Shown piece after piece: positions 54,739-64,000 of a DNA stretch of 64,000 nt. Numbering within the stretch: the stretch's first letter is position 1; the number at the start of each line of letters is the position of its first letter. Source of the DNA: Rhabditophanes sp. KR3021 (Eukaryota > Nematoda > Chromadorea > Rhabditida > Alloionematidae); the NCBI GenBank assembly GCA_963281155.1, contig CAUJLY010000003.1:2542001-2606000 (forward strand), written 5' to 3'. A model generated the notes under the pieces. That model searched no databases. It worked only from the letters and a program-made list of their open reading frames with translations, and was not told where the DNA came from. Position numbers and translations under genes: made by a program.

Positions 54739-57700
54739 ATGCAGGGCTATCAAACACCTACTAAGTCTCTAGCCCCCTACAACAACAAGGTGCCAGAATC
54801 ACTGGTTAAGGGTGCCGTAGAACTAGACAAACAAATTGGCGAGTATCTTGAGAAGCGTTTCCTCTTTCCAGCAGAGCCTCGACTCCAAAGTTGTTATGTG
54901 CAATACAACAAAAGTGTAAGCATCTCTAATCGAATCAAAAAATGACGCATACTATTTTTAGACGGATAACCTAGAAAACTTTATTAGCAATGTGGTTAGA
55001 GATCTACAATTACCACCAGTCGATGAACATGATTCATACTCGTTGGTAATGGACAATGCTGAATACTTTCTCAATCAGGAAAACATGAATAAGCTGAAAC
55101 AGGGTTTTATATTAACCTTGACTGCTTCGCCGAAGAATTATGCTTGTAAATTGATGAAAACACTAGATGAAAACTCCACTTACGAACAAATTATCCTCAA
55201 AACATTAGAAAAACTAGAAAAAATGGCTTGTGATGCGCTTTTCTTCAAAGAACTAGAAAGGGTAAATGGAATCAAAAAGCTAATTGAGTATATTGAGGTT
55301 GGTAAATTTAATAAGTAAGTAACTACTCAAAACACGCTATCATCAATTGCGCACAACTAAATGTTTTGTATTTATAGAAACGGGACTGCTTTAACACATC
55401 TTTACAACATTTTTTTAACACTTATGCACACGAACGACGGAATTAACGTAATGTCTGAGGAGAGTTACTGGGAAACCTTGTCAAACGAATTTGTCACAGC
55501 CGTTGCCTCCCATATTTGTGAAAAATCAAAAATAGAAACAAACGAAAGCCTCATTGGAGCACTTGACATTGTTGAGGGAATCTTGTTGAGGTGCGGAACG
55601 ACGCAATTGAATCAACTTAAAAAGAAAGTACCATTTGAAGCACTTATCAGACATTTGGAAAAGACGGATAAAAGAATTGTAATCAAAATACTGAATCTGA
55701 TGTACGCGTTGTATAAAGTCGGTGATGAAGGTTTAAAAATAACTATTTTGAAGGACATGCAAAGCCATACTTTTAGGAATACGATTATGAAAATTCTGAA
55801 GCAGTATAGCGATTTGAATAAGATAGAGGAGGATTTGGTGGGTGCCCTTTTGCAGTTGAAGGAGGTGACAGTAGTAGAGTTGGCTAAGAAATGTTCCCAT
55901 TCACCACCAATCGAGCAAATTATGCAAATTCAGCAAATGCCTTCTCTTAACCCAATCGTACACCCGCAGCTATTATACACTACAGGTTCAGCTATTACAA
56001 CAAACTTTGGTGCTAATGAAGATGACATATCAACAAGTTCTGGTACAGATGGCTTAGACTACCTAGACATAGACTGGAATTCCTTTGCAGAAGTGGTAAC
56101 TCAAAAACCCCCCGGTCTTTTAGCGTTAGATTCCATCCTATACTTTGAAAATAATTACTCATCGCTGCTACAGGAAATAAATTCAGAAAATTTAATTTGG
56201 CAAGGAACAAGTTCTTGGCCTTTTCCAATTGTTGCTGCTCATTTAGTAACTATACTCGTTGAAATATTCGAAATTCCGATCCTGGATTTAGTAAACGGTA
56301 GTCTCATCAAAAGCTCTGTCTCTTTAAAACGAGTTTCGACATTGTCAGGAGAATCAAGTGAAACAACCAAGCCAAAAAGTCGCTTGTTTTTCTTATTTTT
56401 GACAGTTGGTTCTGTTTTTCACGAAGTGTTTACCCTTTCTATTAGGTTGTTTAGGAGGACGTGGAGAGAAATGCATGCTAGTAATAAGGATGTATCCAAA
56501 GTTTTGAAAGTGGTGAAGGATCAACTTTCAAGAGCTTTGATAAATGAAAATCCATTAACAATTATTGAGTTGGATAATATTCTTCAAAAGTACTCATACT
56601 ATCAAATGCAAAAGATTTGGGAAAAGGTATTTATTAAGTTAAAAGTGGGGGTTTCAAATGTGGATTAAAATGAAATGGATCATTTAGGAACATTTGGTTC
56701 CTTAAAGCAAAAGTATCTAAAATCTCTTAGAATATCAATTAGTCGAGTTGATTTTTTCGCCGGAAACATTTGCATCACGATATCATAAATTGGATTGCGT
56801 GCATTACAGTTTGCGGCATTGTCTCTGTTGTAGTCGATTATAATATCTTCGATGTTTGAGACATAATCTTTTGAGGGATAAGTCCTTTCCAAGACTATCA
56901 TTTCTTTTTTGGTAACCTTTTTACGTCTATTTTCTTCTACTCCCTTTTCAAATTCTTCTGCTCCAACTTTACAGTCACTAAAAGTTGTCGAATCATTGTC
57001 TAGAAGAAACAAACTCTCTTTAGCCTCATTTATGTAATCTCCTTTAACAACTGCATGTAACTTTGGACAGCTCATAATACAACGAATAGTTCACATTATA
57101 TCCATAACTTCATTCTTAAAAATAAGATCTAACCGCATTGAAATATTTGTCAAGAGCTTGTAGTGATGTGAATCAGTAGGTAAGTTTGATGTTGTAGCTA
57201 TTAAAGTAACTTTCGCTACCAAACATATAAGATGAAGGTGGTTTTTGGCTCATTCCAGAATTTTCAAAGATTGCAGAAATGTATCAAACAAATATTTCCT
57301 TTCCTTAGTTGTTGCAGGAGGTTCCACTTGAAGTATCCCGGGAAAACATCATTGTACAGTTGATCACTCTTATGAAGAGTCAGTCCAAAATTATCAAAAA
57401 GATTACTGCCTGGGCCAGTTCTACTACAATTCATGTTCTTCAAAGCCAGTACTTGGAAATGTTTCATAAAAGCAATTTTGACTGTAGTAACAATAGGCTT
57501 TTTTATCATTACTGATGTAAATTACTCCTGGTTCTTCTTTAGACTCAAAAGTAATTATTATGAAATTTAACAGTTTTCTCAACTTTCCGAATTACATCAA
57601 GTAATCCTCCTTCTCATCAGCTTTACTATTATCAACATTACCTCGATCTAAAGAGACATAATTAATAAAACTTTTAGAGCATACTCGCTCCAACATAAGC

Positions 57701-58860
57701 TAACTTCGCCAAAAAAGATACCATTTTTAGCCTTATCCACTTTATTACGCTTCTCCTTAATGCTCACGGTTGACTCAAAACCCGGTCAATTGTTTCAACA
57801 GCATCTGCTTCAGTCTTTCTTTTTCTTGGATTTTCAGCATTATAAATTCAATCACACCCCATAAAAGTGCAATGTTGTGCGACTAAGATAAATTAGTAAT
57901 GCCTTGCAGCTAATATTCATATTTTGAATGTGTAAAGTACTAAAAACAGTTGGTATAAAGTTATTGTAGTTTTCAAAATTATCAAATATATAAAACATTT
58001 ATTGTACCGATACTAATATTATTTGATAAAGGAAAGATTCGAAAGGGATCAATCTGAACTGCAAAGTGACGCAATCAGGCAATTAAAACCTCACCTTCGA
58101 ATCAAATACGAGGCTTTAGTGCAACAGAATAGACGTAATTGCATGAAGAAGGGATTCGTCTTTACAAAAGTACCGAAAGAAAAAACTGGAATCAAATCAG
58201 GAAATGTTGCAACATTGTGGTTGTGGAAACTCGATAAAAACGAACGATTTTTATGGTATCAAGATGTTACAAATGACAAAGTGAAAAATTTAGACATGTC
58301 TCAAGCGCAAAAAGGTAAGTGTTGTTGAAAAGAAATAGTACACACCAGTTAAAATGATTGTAATGTTTAGTTGAAATAGTTAATTGCAGATTTGAGTTAT
58401 TTTAAATTACTGGTTTTAAAGTTAACGTTCAAACTTTTGTTTTATCTTCTAACATATTTCAGTTGGGATCGAGGAAATTGGCGATTGTCGTTTTGATACT
58501 GCCTACGTAAAGTACATGTCTGAGATTTATGGTTCCAAAGCAAAGAAAATTCCAAACAATGGAATTGCAATTTTCAAGCAATCTTCAATTGAACCGGAAT
58601 TTAACTTGGCGACAGACGATTTGAAAACTTTAGGAGTTTGGCAAGATGGAATAACATCGTTGTTGAGAAATAAATTGTGGACAACACAAGCAATCGACCA
58701 TGTTGAAAAGTTGTTACGCTTTGATGTTAACGTTCGATTAATGGATATTGACTGTTTGCCAGAGATAAAAGAATGCGAAATTGGTGTTTTCGTTCAACGG
58801 AAAGTTCCTGACCTTCCTACTGATTTTTCCTGGATACCACCAACTGACAAATTATCATAA
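54739..58860 (+). CDS. ced-12: CED-12/ELMO, Rac-GEF scaffold
   Basis: 819-residue engulfment and cell-migration scaffold that acts with CED-5/DOCK180 to activate Rac. Exons are 54739-54915, 54962-55314, 55378-56626, 58032-58314 and 58463-58860. The armadillo-like N-terminus has NAEYFLNQENMNKLKQGFIL (human NEIKNGTILRL). The ELMO core has PPGLLALDSILYFENNYSSL and VFHEVFTLSIRLFRRTWREM then HASNKDVSKVLKVVKDQL, all close to human ELMO1 ([33 protein letters not shown]). The C-terminal PH domain spans exons 4-5 (NCMKKGFVFTKV, VWQDGITSLLRNK, NVRLMDIDCLPEI). The C-terminal Pro-rich tail is short. Intron 3 is 1,405 bp and carries an antisense ORF element. Confidence 0.92.
56680..57860 (-). mobile_element. 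Antisense coding element in CED-12 intron 3, intact terminal ORF
   Basis: Within the 1,405-bp intron the strand opposite CED-12 carries an uninterrupted 131-codon frame (57075-56680; MSCPKLHAVVKGDYINEAKE) ending in DILRDFRYFCFKEPNVPK, followed upstream (57100-57860) by broken coding-like stretches (for example CLVAKVTLIATTSNLPTDSH). I recognise no domain. Its stop lies 53 nt from the host 5' splice site, the same geometry as the nuclease elements in the other long introns, so I group it with them by position only. It could instead be an independent nested gene. Confidence 0.45.
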
Positions 58861-61501
58861 CTTATTCGGAAATATAATCAAGTTCTGATAAATTATAATA
58901 ATAAATAATGTATTTATTTACCCCATATCTATCTTATAACCAAGGCATTTTCCTTTTCACGAGAACAAAAAAATAATTTCTTTAGATTCATTTATTACAA
59001 GTCCTTTGTGCAATTATTACAAGCCATTTATGCATTTATTAAAGTCATTTGTATGTTTATTACAAGTCATTTATACATTTATTTAAGTCGTTTATTATAA
59101 TTATATATCAAACCATTAAATTAATCATCCTATAATATTTTATGATATTACTCCTTCTTTTTTAAATTATTGAAACTATTATTGAAAAGAAGTGATAAAT
59201 ATTATAATGTGACGGAAAAATCGCAAATATATTTTCGCTTTTATTGTTCACGTTTCTAATGTATATAGTTATCAGAGATGTGTTTATTAATATGCTGTCA
59301 TTATTAAATTAACCACAATCTTTGACAGAGAAACAACTCTCTCTTGGTTCTGGATTTATAAGGATACATTCGTGTTTGAAATGTTATTAATGATTTCGAT
59401 AAGCATTTACTTACTTTACCCTGAAACAGTATTTACTAAAAAATATTTAGTCAAAAGTACATGGATACAATCTTCAAGGTTTCTCTTTCCTTCGCTAACA
59501 ATCAGTGACAGGTATTGACAAATCTTACGTAATTAGACATACCATAAAAGAGACAAGGTTTCACTATTCACATAATTCAATAAAAAATATATGATTGGAA
59601 CAAGAAAATGAAGTCACACAAAATGAGTCATGAGCCGTGGGTTGAAGACAATTTTTGGTTCCTATTATTATAAATAAAATTGATAACACACATCATAAAT
59701 CTAGTACAATGTAAAAATAAACAAAACTGAATAAACTCTACTGCCGAATAACCTTGAGATGGCTATACTTTTTATCTCAATTTCATCACTGCAACTTCCC
59801 TTGATCCGGTATTAGACAACAAAGGAAGAAAGTTTTTAGCCTAAGGGGTTACTGCATGGCATTACACATATTATTGTCATATATATCTTAGCTACATCAA
59901 CTACAATCTTCTAGCAGCTTTTTATAAATCACCTACGTTCGATTACAATATATTTATTTAGCAAATTTATTCATCACGTAGCATTCCACGCAAATTGACT
60001 TTTTTAACATCTTTTAAATTCTATTCAGCTTCTTTTCGCTACAAAAGATGCACAGGTTTACCCAAGTTTAGTCGTACCTCTCCGCTATCTATCAAAGTAT
60101 AGCCAAAAAGCAATATTATGTACATGAGGGATGAATTAAGGCGGTTCTTGATCCCTGCTAATAAGCGTAATATCATTAAATACTTTTCCTTATTAGTCGC
60201 ATTCATTTCTAACACATTTACAAATGTGCGTTTAATTTTTCCCATACAATCCTTAACTTGTTTTTAAAGTCACCACAAGAAATCTGGTCCATCAGCAATA
60301 TATCGTTCACTGGTTGTGAAGATCATTTTGTGCACCGTTGCTAAATATTTGTGTTAATATTAGAGATGATGCTCCTTCCTTTGCTTTTTATACCCAAATG
60401 AAGGAAATTCGCGAGAAATCTCCTTGTAAGAATTAAGATATCACACGCTTTCATACTTTTCACAACTTTTACAAAGGAATTAAGTTTAATTAATGGTTTC
60501 AAATGACATTGAATATGTAATACCAAAAAATATGTTTGATGGTTTATGTTTTTTATTTATTTTTAAACTTAATTCGAATCTTTTGTCGTTGATTTGCAGG
60601 TAACTGGCAATAGTTCAAAAAAAGTAAGTTGCTCCTCCACAGCCTGGGAACAAACCTGTTCCTAAAATATAAATAGTAGGGGGTACCTTGCTGATATGGC
60701 AAAACTATATCTCGCTTCATCGTATTAATGTATTCATCTACGACAACTGTCTGCGAGCAAAATCCTTTAAACGTATCATTTTTATATATAATTTCTATTC
60801 ATAAAAATGTATTCGCAAATAAATATAAATAAATATACACATGCACATATAAATTCATCATATATCTCTAGAATTTATATATATCGCTGTTGTCATCTAT
60901 GAACCGGCTTATTTTGGTGATGTAGAAGCCAGTGTGTATAATTATCCTAAATTTCTTTGGAGACGCATGAAACACCAAATATAAATAAAGAAAAATGTTT
61001 ATAATACTTATGAAAGATAATAAAATAAGTATACATTTTGTGGTTGAAGATGTTTCCCTAGGGTCTATTAGCTTTGGAATTTGCTACAATTTCATATATT
61101 CCATATATTTTATTATTTTTTAATTACACAACTCATATAATCGCTTTGAACTTGACTTTTATTTTTATTTCAAACCATAAATCATTCTTAAGCAAACATT
61201 TGTCTGTTTCAGGTAAATTCTCGCAGGATAAAAGAAAAAAAAGGGAAGACAGTGTGATACCCGTTTCAAAATATTTTCTTTTACTAGTATATAATATACG
61301 TGCATATTTTTCAATATGCTTTTTAATGTAAGTTTTTACTTTTTCCAATTTACAAATACAAGTTTAAATTAGTATTTCTGTAATGCGTTAGGTTAAATAT
61401 TTTTGTTTATTCTATCTTTGATTAGCAAAAAATATAAAAAATATAAAATAAATAAAAAATAAAACTGGTTAGGATATTAAAATAAGTTTCTCCTGTTTTA
61501 G
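58861..61501. other. Intergenic region between CED-12 and the BPI gene
   Basis: 2.6 kb without a supported gene. It contains the 22-bp repeat at 59.0 kb; a hydrophobic frame at 61,074-61,331 lacks support. It ends in TCTCCTGTTTTAG at 61,501, directly abutting the BPI-gene ATG. Confidence 0.45.
58989..59097. repeat. Short tandem repeat, about 22-bp unit x 5
   Basis: Imperfect copies of CATTTATTACAAGTCATTTA, immediately downstream of the CED-12 3' end. Confidence 0.7.
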
Positions 61502-63554
61502 ATGTGTTCAAGGATTTTAAGCTTGACCATAGTTTGCGCGTTAATCGCAACTGCGATAAGTCATCAATCATTCCAGAATGGACCAAGATTCGTCCAGCAA
61601 GGACCCGCCATAAATTATCAAAAACCAAACATCCCTCAACAGGTATTACCACGAGGCGCACAGACTCAGGGATTTGCTCCACAGCAAGTAGTGCCTTTTA
61701 GGCCACAATTAGTTGCCCGTGGAGCATGTACAGCTATAGGCGGATGCGGATCATCTCCTGCCATGGATTTCAATCAACTTTTGCTCGGTGGTTCACGCGG
61801 ATACGCTGGAATGAAGGCCAGAGTCAACGCACGTGGTTTCCAATACGCATCCTCAATTATCGGAAATCTCCTCAATGACGAAATCAGAAGAGCGAAAATT
61901 CCAGCTATCTCACAATGTATTAAAGAAGTCAACGGATGTATTCAAATTTACAACATCTTCGTCTCTAGGTACAGATGTCCAGAACGAATCGCCATCTACC
62001 CTGCGCCACCAAACAGAATCGTTATTTCCGTCCAAAATTTAGACATTGGAATTACCGGAAACTTAGGAGGTATTCAAAATTAAAAGGGGACAACATTTAA
62101 TTTATTAAATTAAAAGAGGAAACAAAAAATTAAAGTTAGTCATCAGAAGTCATTTTGAGCTCAAACATCATCTTGGCCAAGATATCGGCAACAGCACAGG
62201 TATTGACATGATTGAGAAGGCATACTTCAGGCATACTGCATTTTCCATGATCGCAGTCGGTGCTCTGTCTCTTGAATCTTTCAACTAAGATGAATTCCAA
62301 GTTTTAGCTACCTCTTTGGTAGGAACTGGAAGTTTGAGGTGGAGAGCTTCGGCTGGATGGGTTTTAATATTGTTTATTCTAACTCCTTTCTTCAAACAAT
62401 TCACCATTCTGTAGAGCACAATTGAGGTTGCTGAAGTGTTTGTTAAACCTAAAGTCATTTTTAGACTCTCCGACATAAAACACATCTTTCTCAGATGCTT
62501 GATTGATAGTAATAACATTATCTCTTTGTCTTGGCGTGAAGAATCTAACTTCAACAATCTCATCTTTTCCCTCAGCTAAACATTGATTCCAGGAGTTGAT
62601 AATTTTTTCCTCCTTCACTGACAATAGACCATTATCACGAAGTTTATAAGCTAAATGTGTTTTGTGAGTATCAAAACTTGAAAATTCATTAGTAGCATTG
62701 AAGATTCATATAGAGTACATAAATTATTGCTTCCATCAAGCAGAATTCGATGTATCAAATTTCCGCTCTTCTTTTTTGTTGCTTCTTCTTCAAATTTGAG
62801 TCTTATTCTCCTAGTGTCGTCTCTGATCGGTAATACAAATCTGTCGACTTCATTCCTTATTTTCAATAGTATTGCTTGTACCCCAGTCTTGAAATGATCG
62901 TCTTTGGCTATTGCAAAAGAGAAGTGAAAGAATAATTTGGAATAAGATTGTGATGACGGAATGTAACGCGATCTGAAATTAGAAAGCCAATTATCAGTTG
63001 GAAATCCATAAAATAGCGTCATCATATCATGATTGTTTAACCCGCAATCATTAAACATCATGCACATATTCTTAGACGTGTTGCAAATTTACCTTCAGCT
63101 TTAGCAACTCCTTTTCTTCCAACAGAAAGCGATCCTTCCTCAACAATGGTGGCTCTTTTCCTGACGGCTCATAAATTAGTTGCTTCATGCCTATTGATAA
63201 AGACATTTTATCCTTATTTCTTTTAAGATGCCTCTTCTCCTCACTTTGACCCATAGCTTAAATTCCAGTTTGAGTGAGTAGACAACTAAAATAAAGAGAC
63301 AATAATTAGTAACGTTATAAAGTAATAAATACATTGAAAACATCGACAAGTTTAAATATAATAACTTACAGTCATAATTTAAAAAATGTCCTTTTAAAAA
63401 GAACCCTTTCGTATATAGTTTCTTCAAAAATTTAATACAATATTTTACAGGTCAAATAATTATCTTGGTTCCTATTAGACTCAGTGGAATCGTTCAGATG
63501 AATGCCCATCGTGTGTCTATCACTACTGAATTAGTGATTGAAAGATCTGCTACG
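61502..63554 (+). CDS. BPI/LBP-family secreted lipid-binding protein, 5' part
   Basis: First two visible exons (61502-62069 and 63451-63554) of a secreted lipid-transfer protein; 224 codons seen, continuing past the window. A signal peptide (MCSRILSLTIVCALIATAIS) precedes a Gln/Pro-rich linker (about residues 20-65), then the nematode BPI pattern: GMKARVNARGFQYASSIIGN, IRRAKIPAISQCIKEVNGCI and IYNIFVSRYRCPERIAIYPA then PPNRIVISVQNLDIGI. Exon 2 continues exactly in frame across the intron (LGG then QIIILVPIRLSGIVQMNAHR). The family includes NRF-5, which acts in phosphatidylserine transfer during engulfment. A 3' splice acceptor abuts the ATG, so either the leader is trans-spliced onto it or a 5' exon exists. 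Introns 1 (1,381 bp) and 2 (>440 bp) carry antisense elements. Confidence 0.85.
62136..63254 (-). mobile_element. Antisense coding element in BPI intron 1 (GIY-YIG-like motif)
   Basis: Decayed element on the strand opposite the BPI gene. Frames: 63254-63072 (MGQSEEKRHLKRNKDKMSLS), 63067-62651 (VDRFVLPIRDDTRRIRLKFE) and 62624-62379, with EKDVFYVGESKNDFRF, then NKHF (about 62440-62490), resembling the Y-V-G-x-S-x-N ... R ... H core of GIY-YIG nucleases. The apparent C-terminus ends ADILAKMMFELKMTSDD at 62136, 67 nt from the host 5' splice site. Frame changes between the segments show decay. The nuclease call is moderate. Confidence 0.5.
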
Positions 63555-63699
63555 GTAATTTAACTTAACTAATATGATTTTAACTACTTTTTATACTTTA
63601 GGGTAACTTTATGAACAAAATTAAAAGAGTTTATTATTAAAAATCAATTGGAATATATAAAAAAGAAGGGACATATTAATATTTCATAATATACTCCTT

Positions 63700-64000
63700 A
63701 TATCCACATTTTGAGTAGTCATTGAGGATAAGTTTGGCAACTTACGAGTTTGTTACGAAATCTAAATATGCCTTACTGGAGTCGCTGTTGGTGAGTTGGC
63801 CACGAAGTCCGTCGATAATAATAAGTTTGACGTTTTCTGCAATGGTCTTTAAAGGTATTCTTTCTTGACAACGATCAAATTCTTTTCAGAAATTGAAACT
63901 TTGTTCAGAACGAATCCCCCTTTGAGCTTCCAGTTGAATTTTGTTCTGTGACTTGTCATCCTTCTTCCCATGTTATTTGATTCGCCAACATATTTTATGG
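63700..64000 (-). mobile_element. Antisense GIY-YIG nuclease fragment in BPI intron 2 (runs off window)
   Basis: The minus strand from the window end reads IKYVGESNNMGRRMTSHRTK followed by FNWKLKGGFVLNKV, and after a stop and frame change AENVKLIIIDGLRGQLTNSD. The Y-V-G-E-S-N-N, R-R and H spacing is that of a GIY-YIG core, with a later E (KKEYL) in the place of the catalytic Glu. A stop and frameshift near 63,855 show that the copy is dead or damaged. The N-terminal part lies beyond the window. Confidence 0.55.

Noticed and set aside
61074..61331. Hydrophobic 85-codon frame upstream of the BPI gene
   Set aside because: AT-driven composition and no splice link to the BPI exon that keeps frame. 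Not convincing.

Overview
The window looks like nuclear DNA of a nematode. It is AT-rich and intron-poor: VPS50, a ceramide desaturase and an MRG-type gene have no visible intron, and most others have one to four. Short introns are about 40-60 bp, and several start codons lie a few bases after a TTTTAG/TTGTAG acceptor, as expected for spliced-leader trans-splicing. The gene content also fits: two RING-less MEX-3 genes, a CED-12/ELMO gene, a secreted BPI/LBP-family gene and a small Ly6-type GPI protein. I cannot name the genus.

Layout: 0-2.9 kb holds a small helical protein (possibly MED30) and COX5B. 2.9-16 kb is a housekeeping block: DEGS desaturase (-), NSUN2 tRNA methyltransferase (+), dyskerin (-), RAN (+), a decayed RTE-like retrotransposon and FIP1 (-). 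16-28 kb holds an MRG/chromo-barrel gene (+), VPS50 (-), NAA25 (+), a CDCA3-like peptide (-), three tandem copies of a small secreted gene of which only one is clearly intact, FAM76 (-) and RPL22 (+). 28-42 kb holds two tandem mex-3 paralogues (-) in very large non-coding DNA, including a desert of nearly 7 kb upstream of the distal copy. 42-48 kb holds a Cys/His-rich secreted protein, an unrecognised basic protein, a haem-peroxidase pseudogene and PP1 catalytic subunit. 50-64 kb holds BCAS3, a Ly6 protein, CED-12 and the 5' part of a BPI/LBP gene that runs off the window.

Most genes are independent housekeeping units, often arranged head to head (dyskerin/RAN, FIP1/MRG, VPS50/NAA25, PP1/BCAS3). 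No bacterial-style operon is evident.

The most unusual feature lies inside the introns. Nearly every intron longer than about 450 bp (COX5B intron 2, NSUN2 intron 1, dyskerin introns 2 and 3, CED-12 intron 3, BPI introns 1 and 2) holds a decayed coding element on the strand opposite the host gene. In the five best-resolved cases the element's stop codon lies about 50-160 nt from the host 5' splice site. Three related copies encode a PD-(D/E)XK/VSR-like (EDxHD-type) nuclease and share terminal sequence. Others encode GIY-YIG-like nuclease fragments. The pattern resembles introner or intron-homing elements housed in spliceosomal introns, and it is the best candidate here for an undescribed system.
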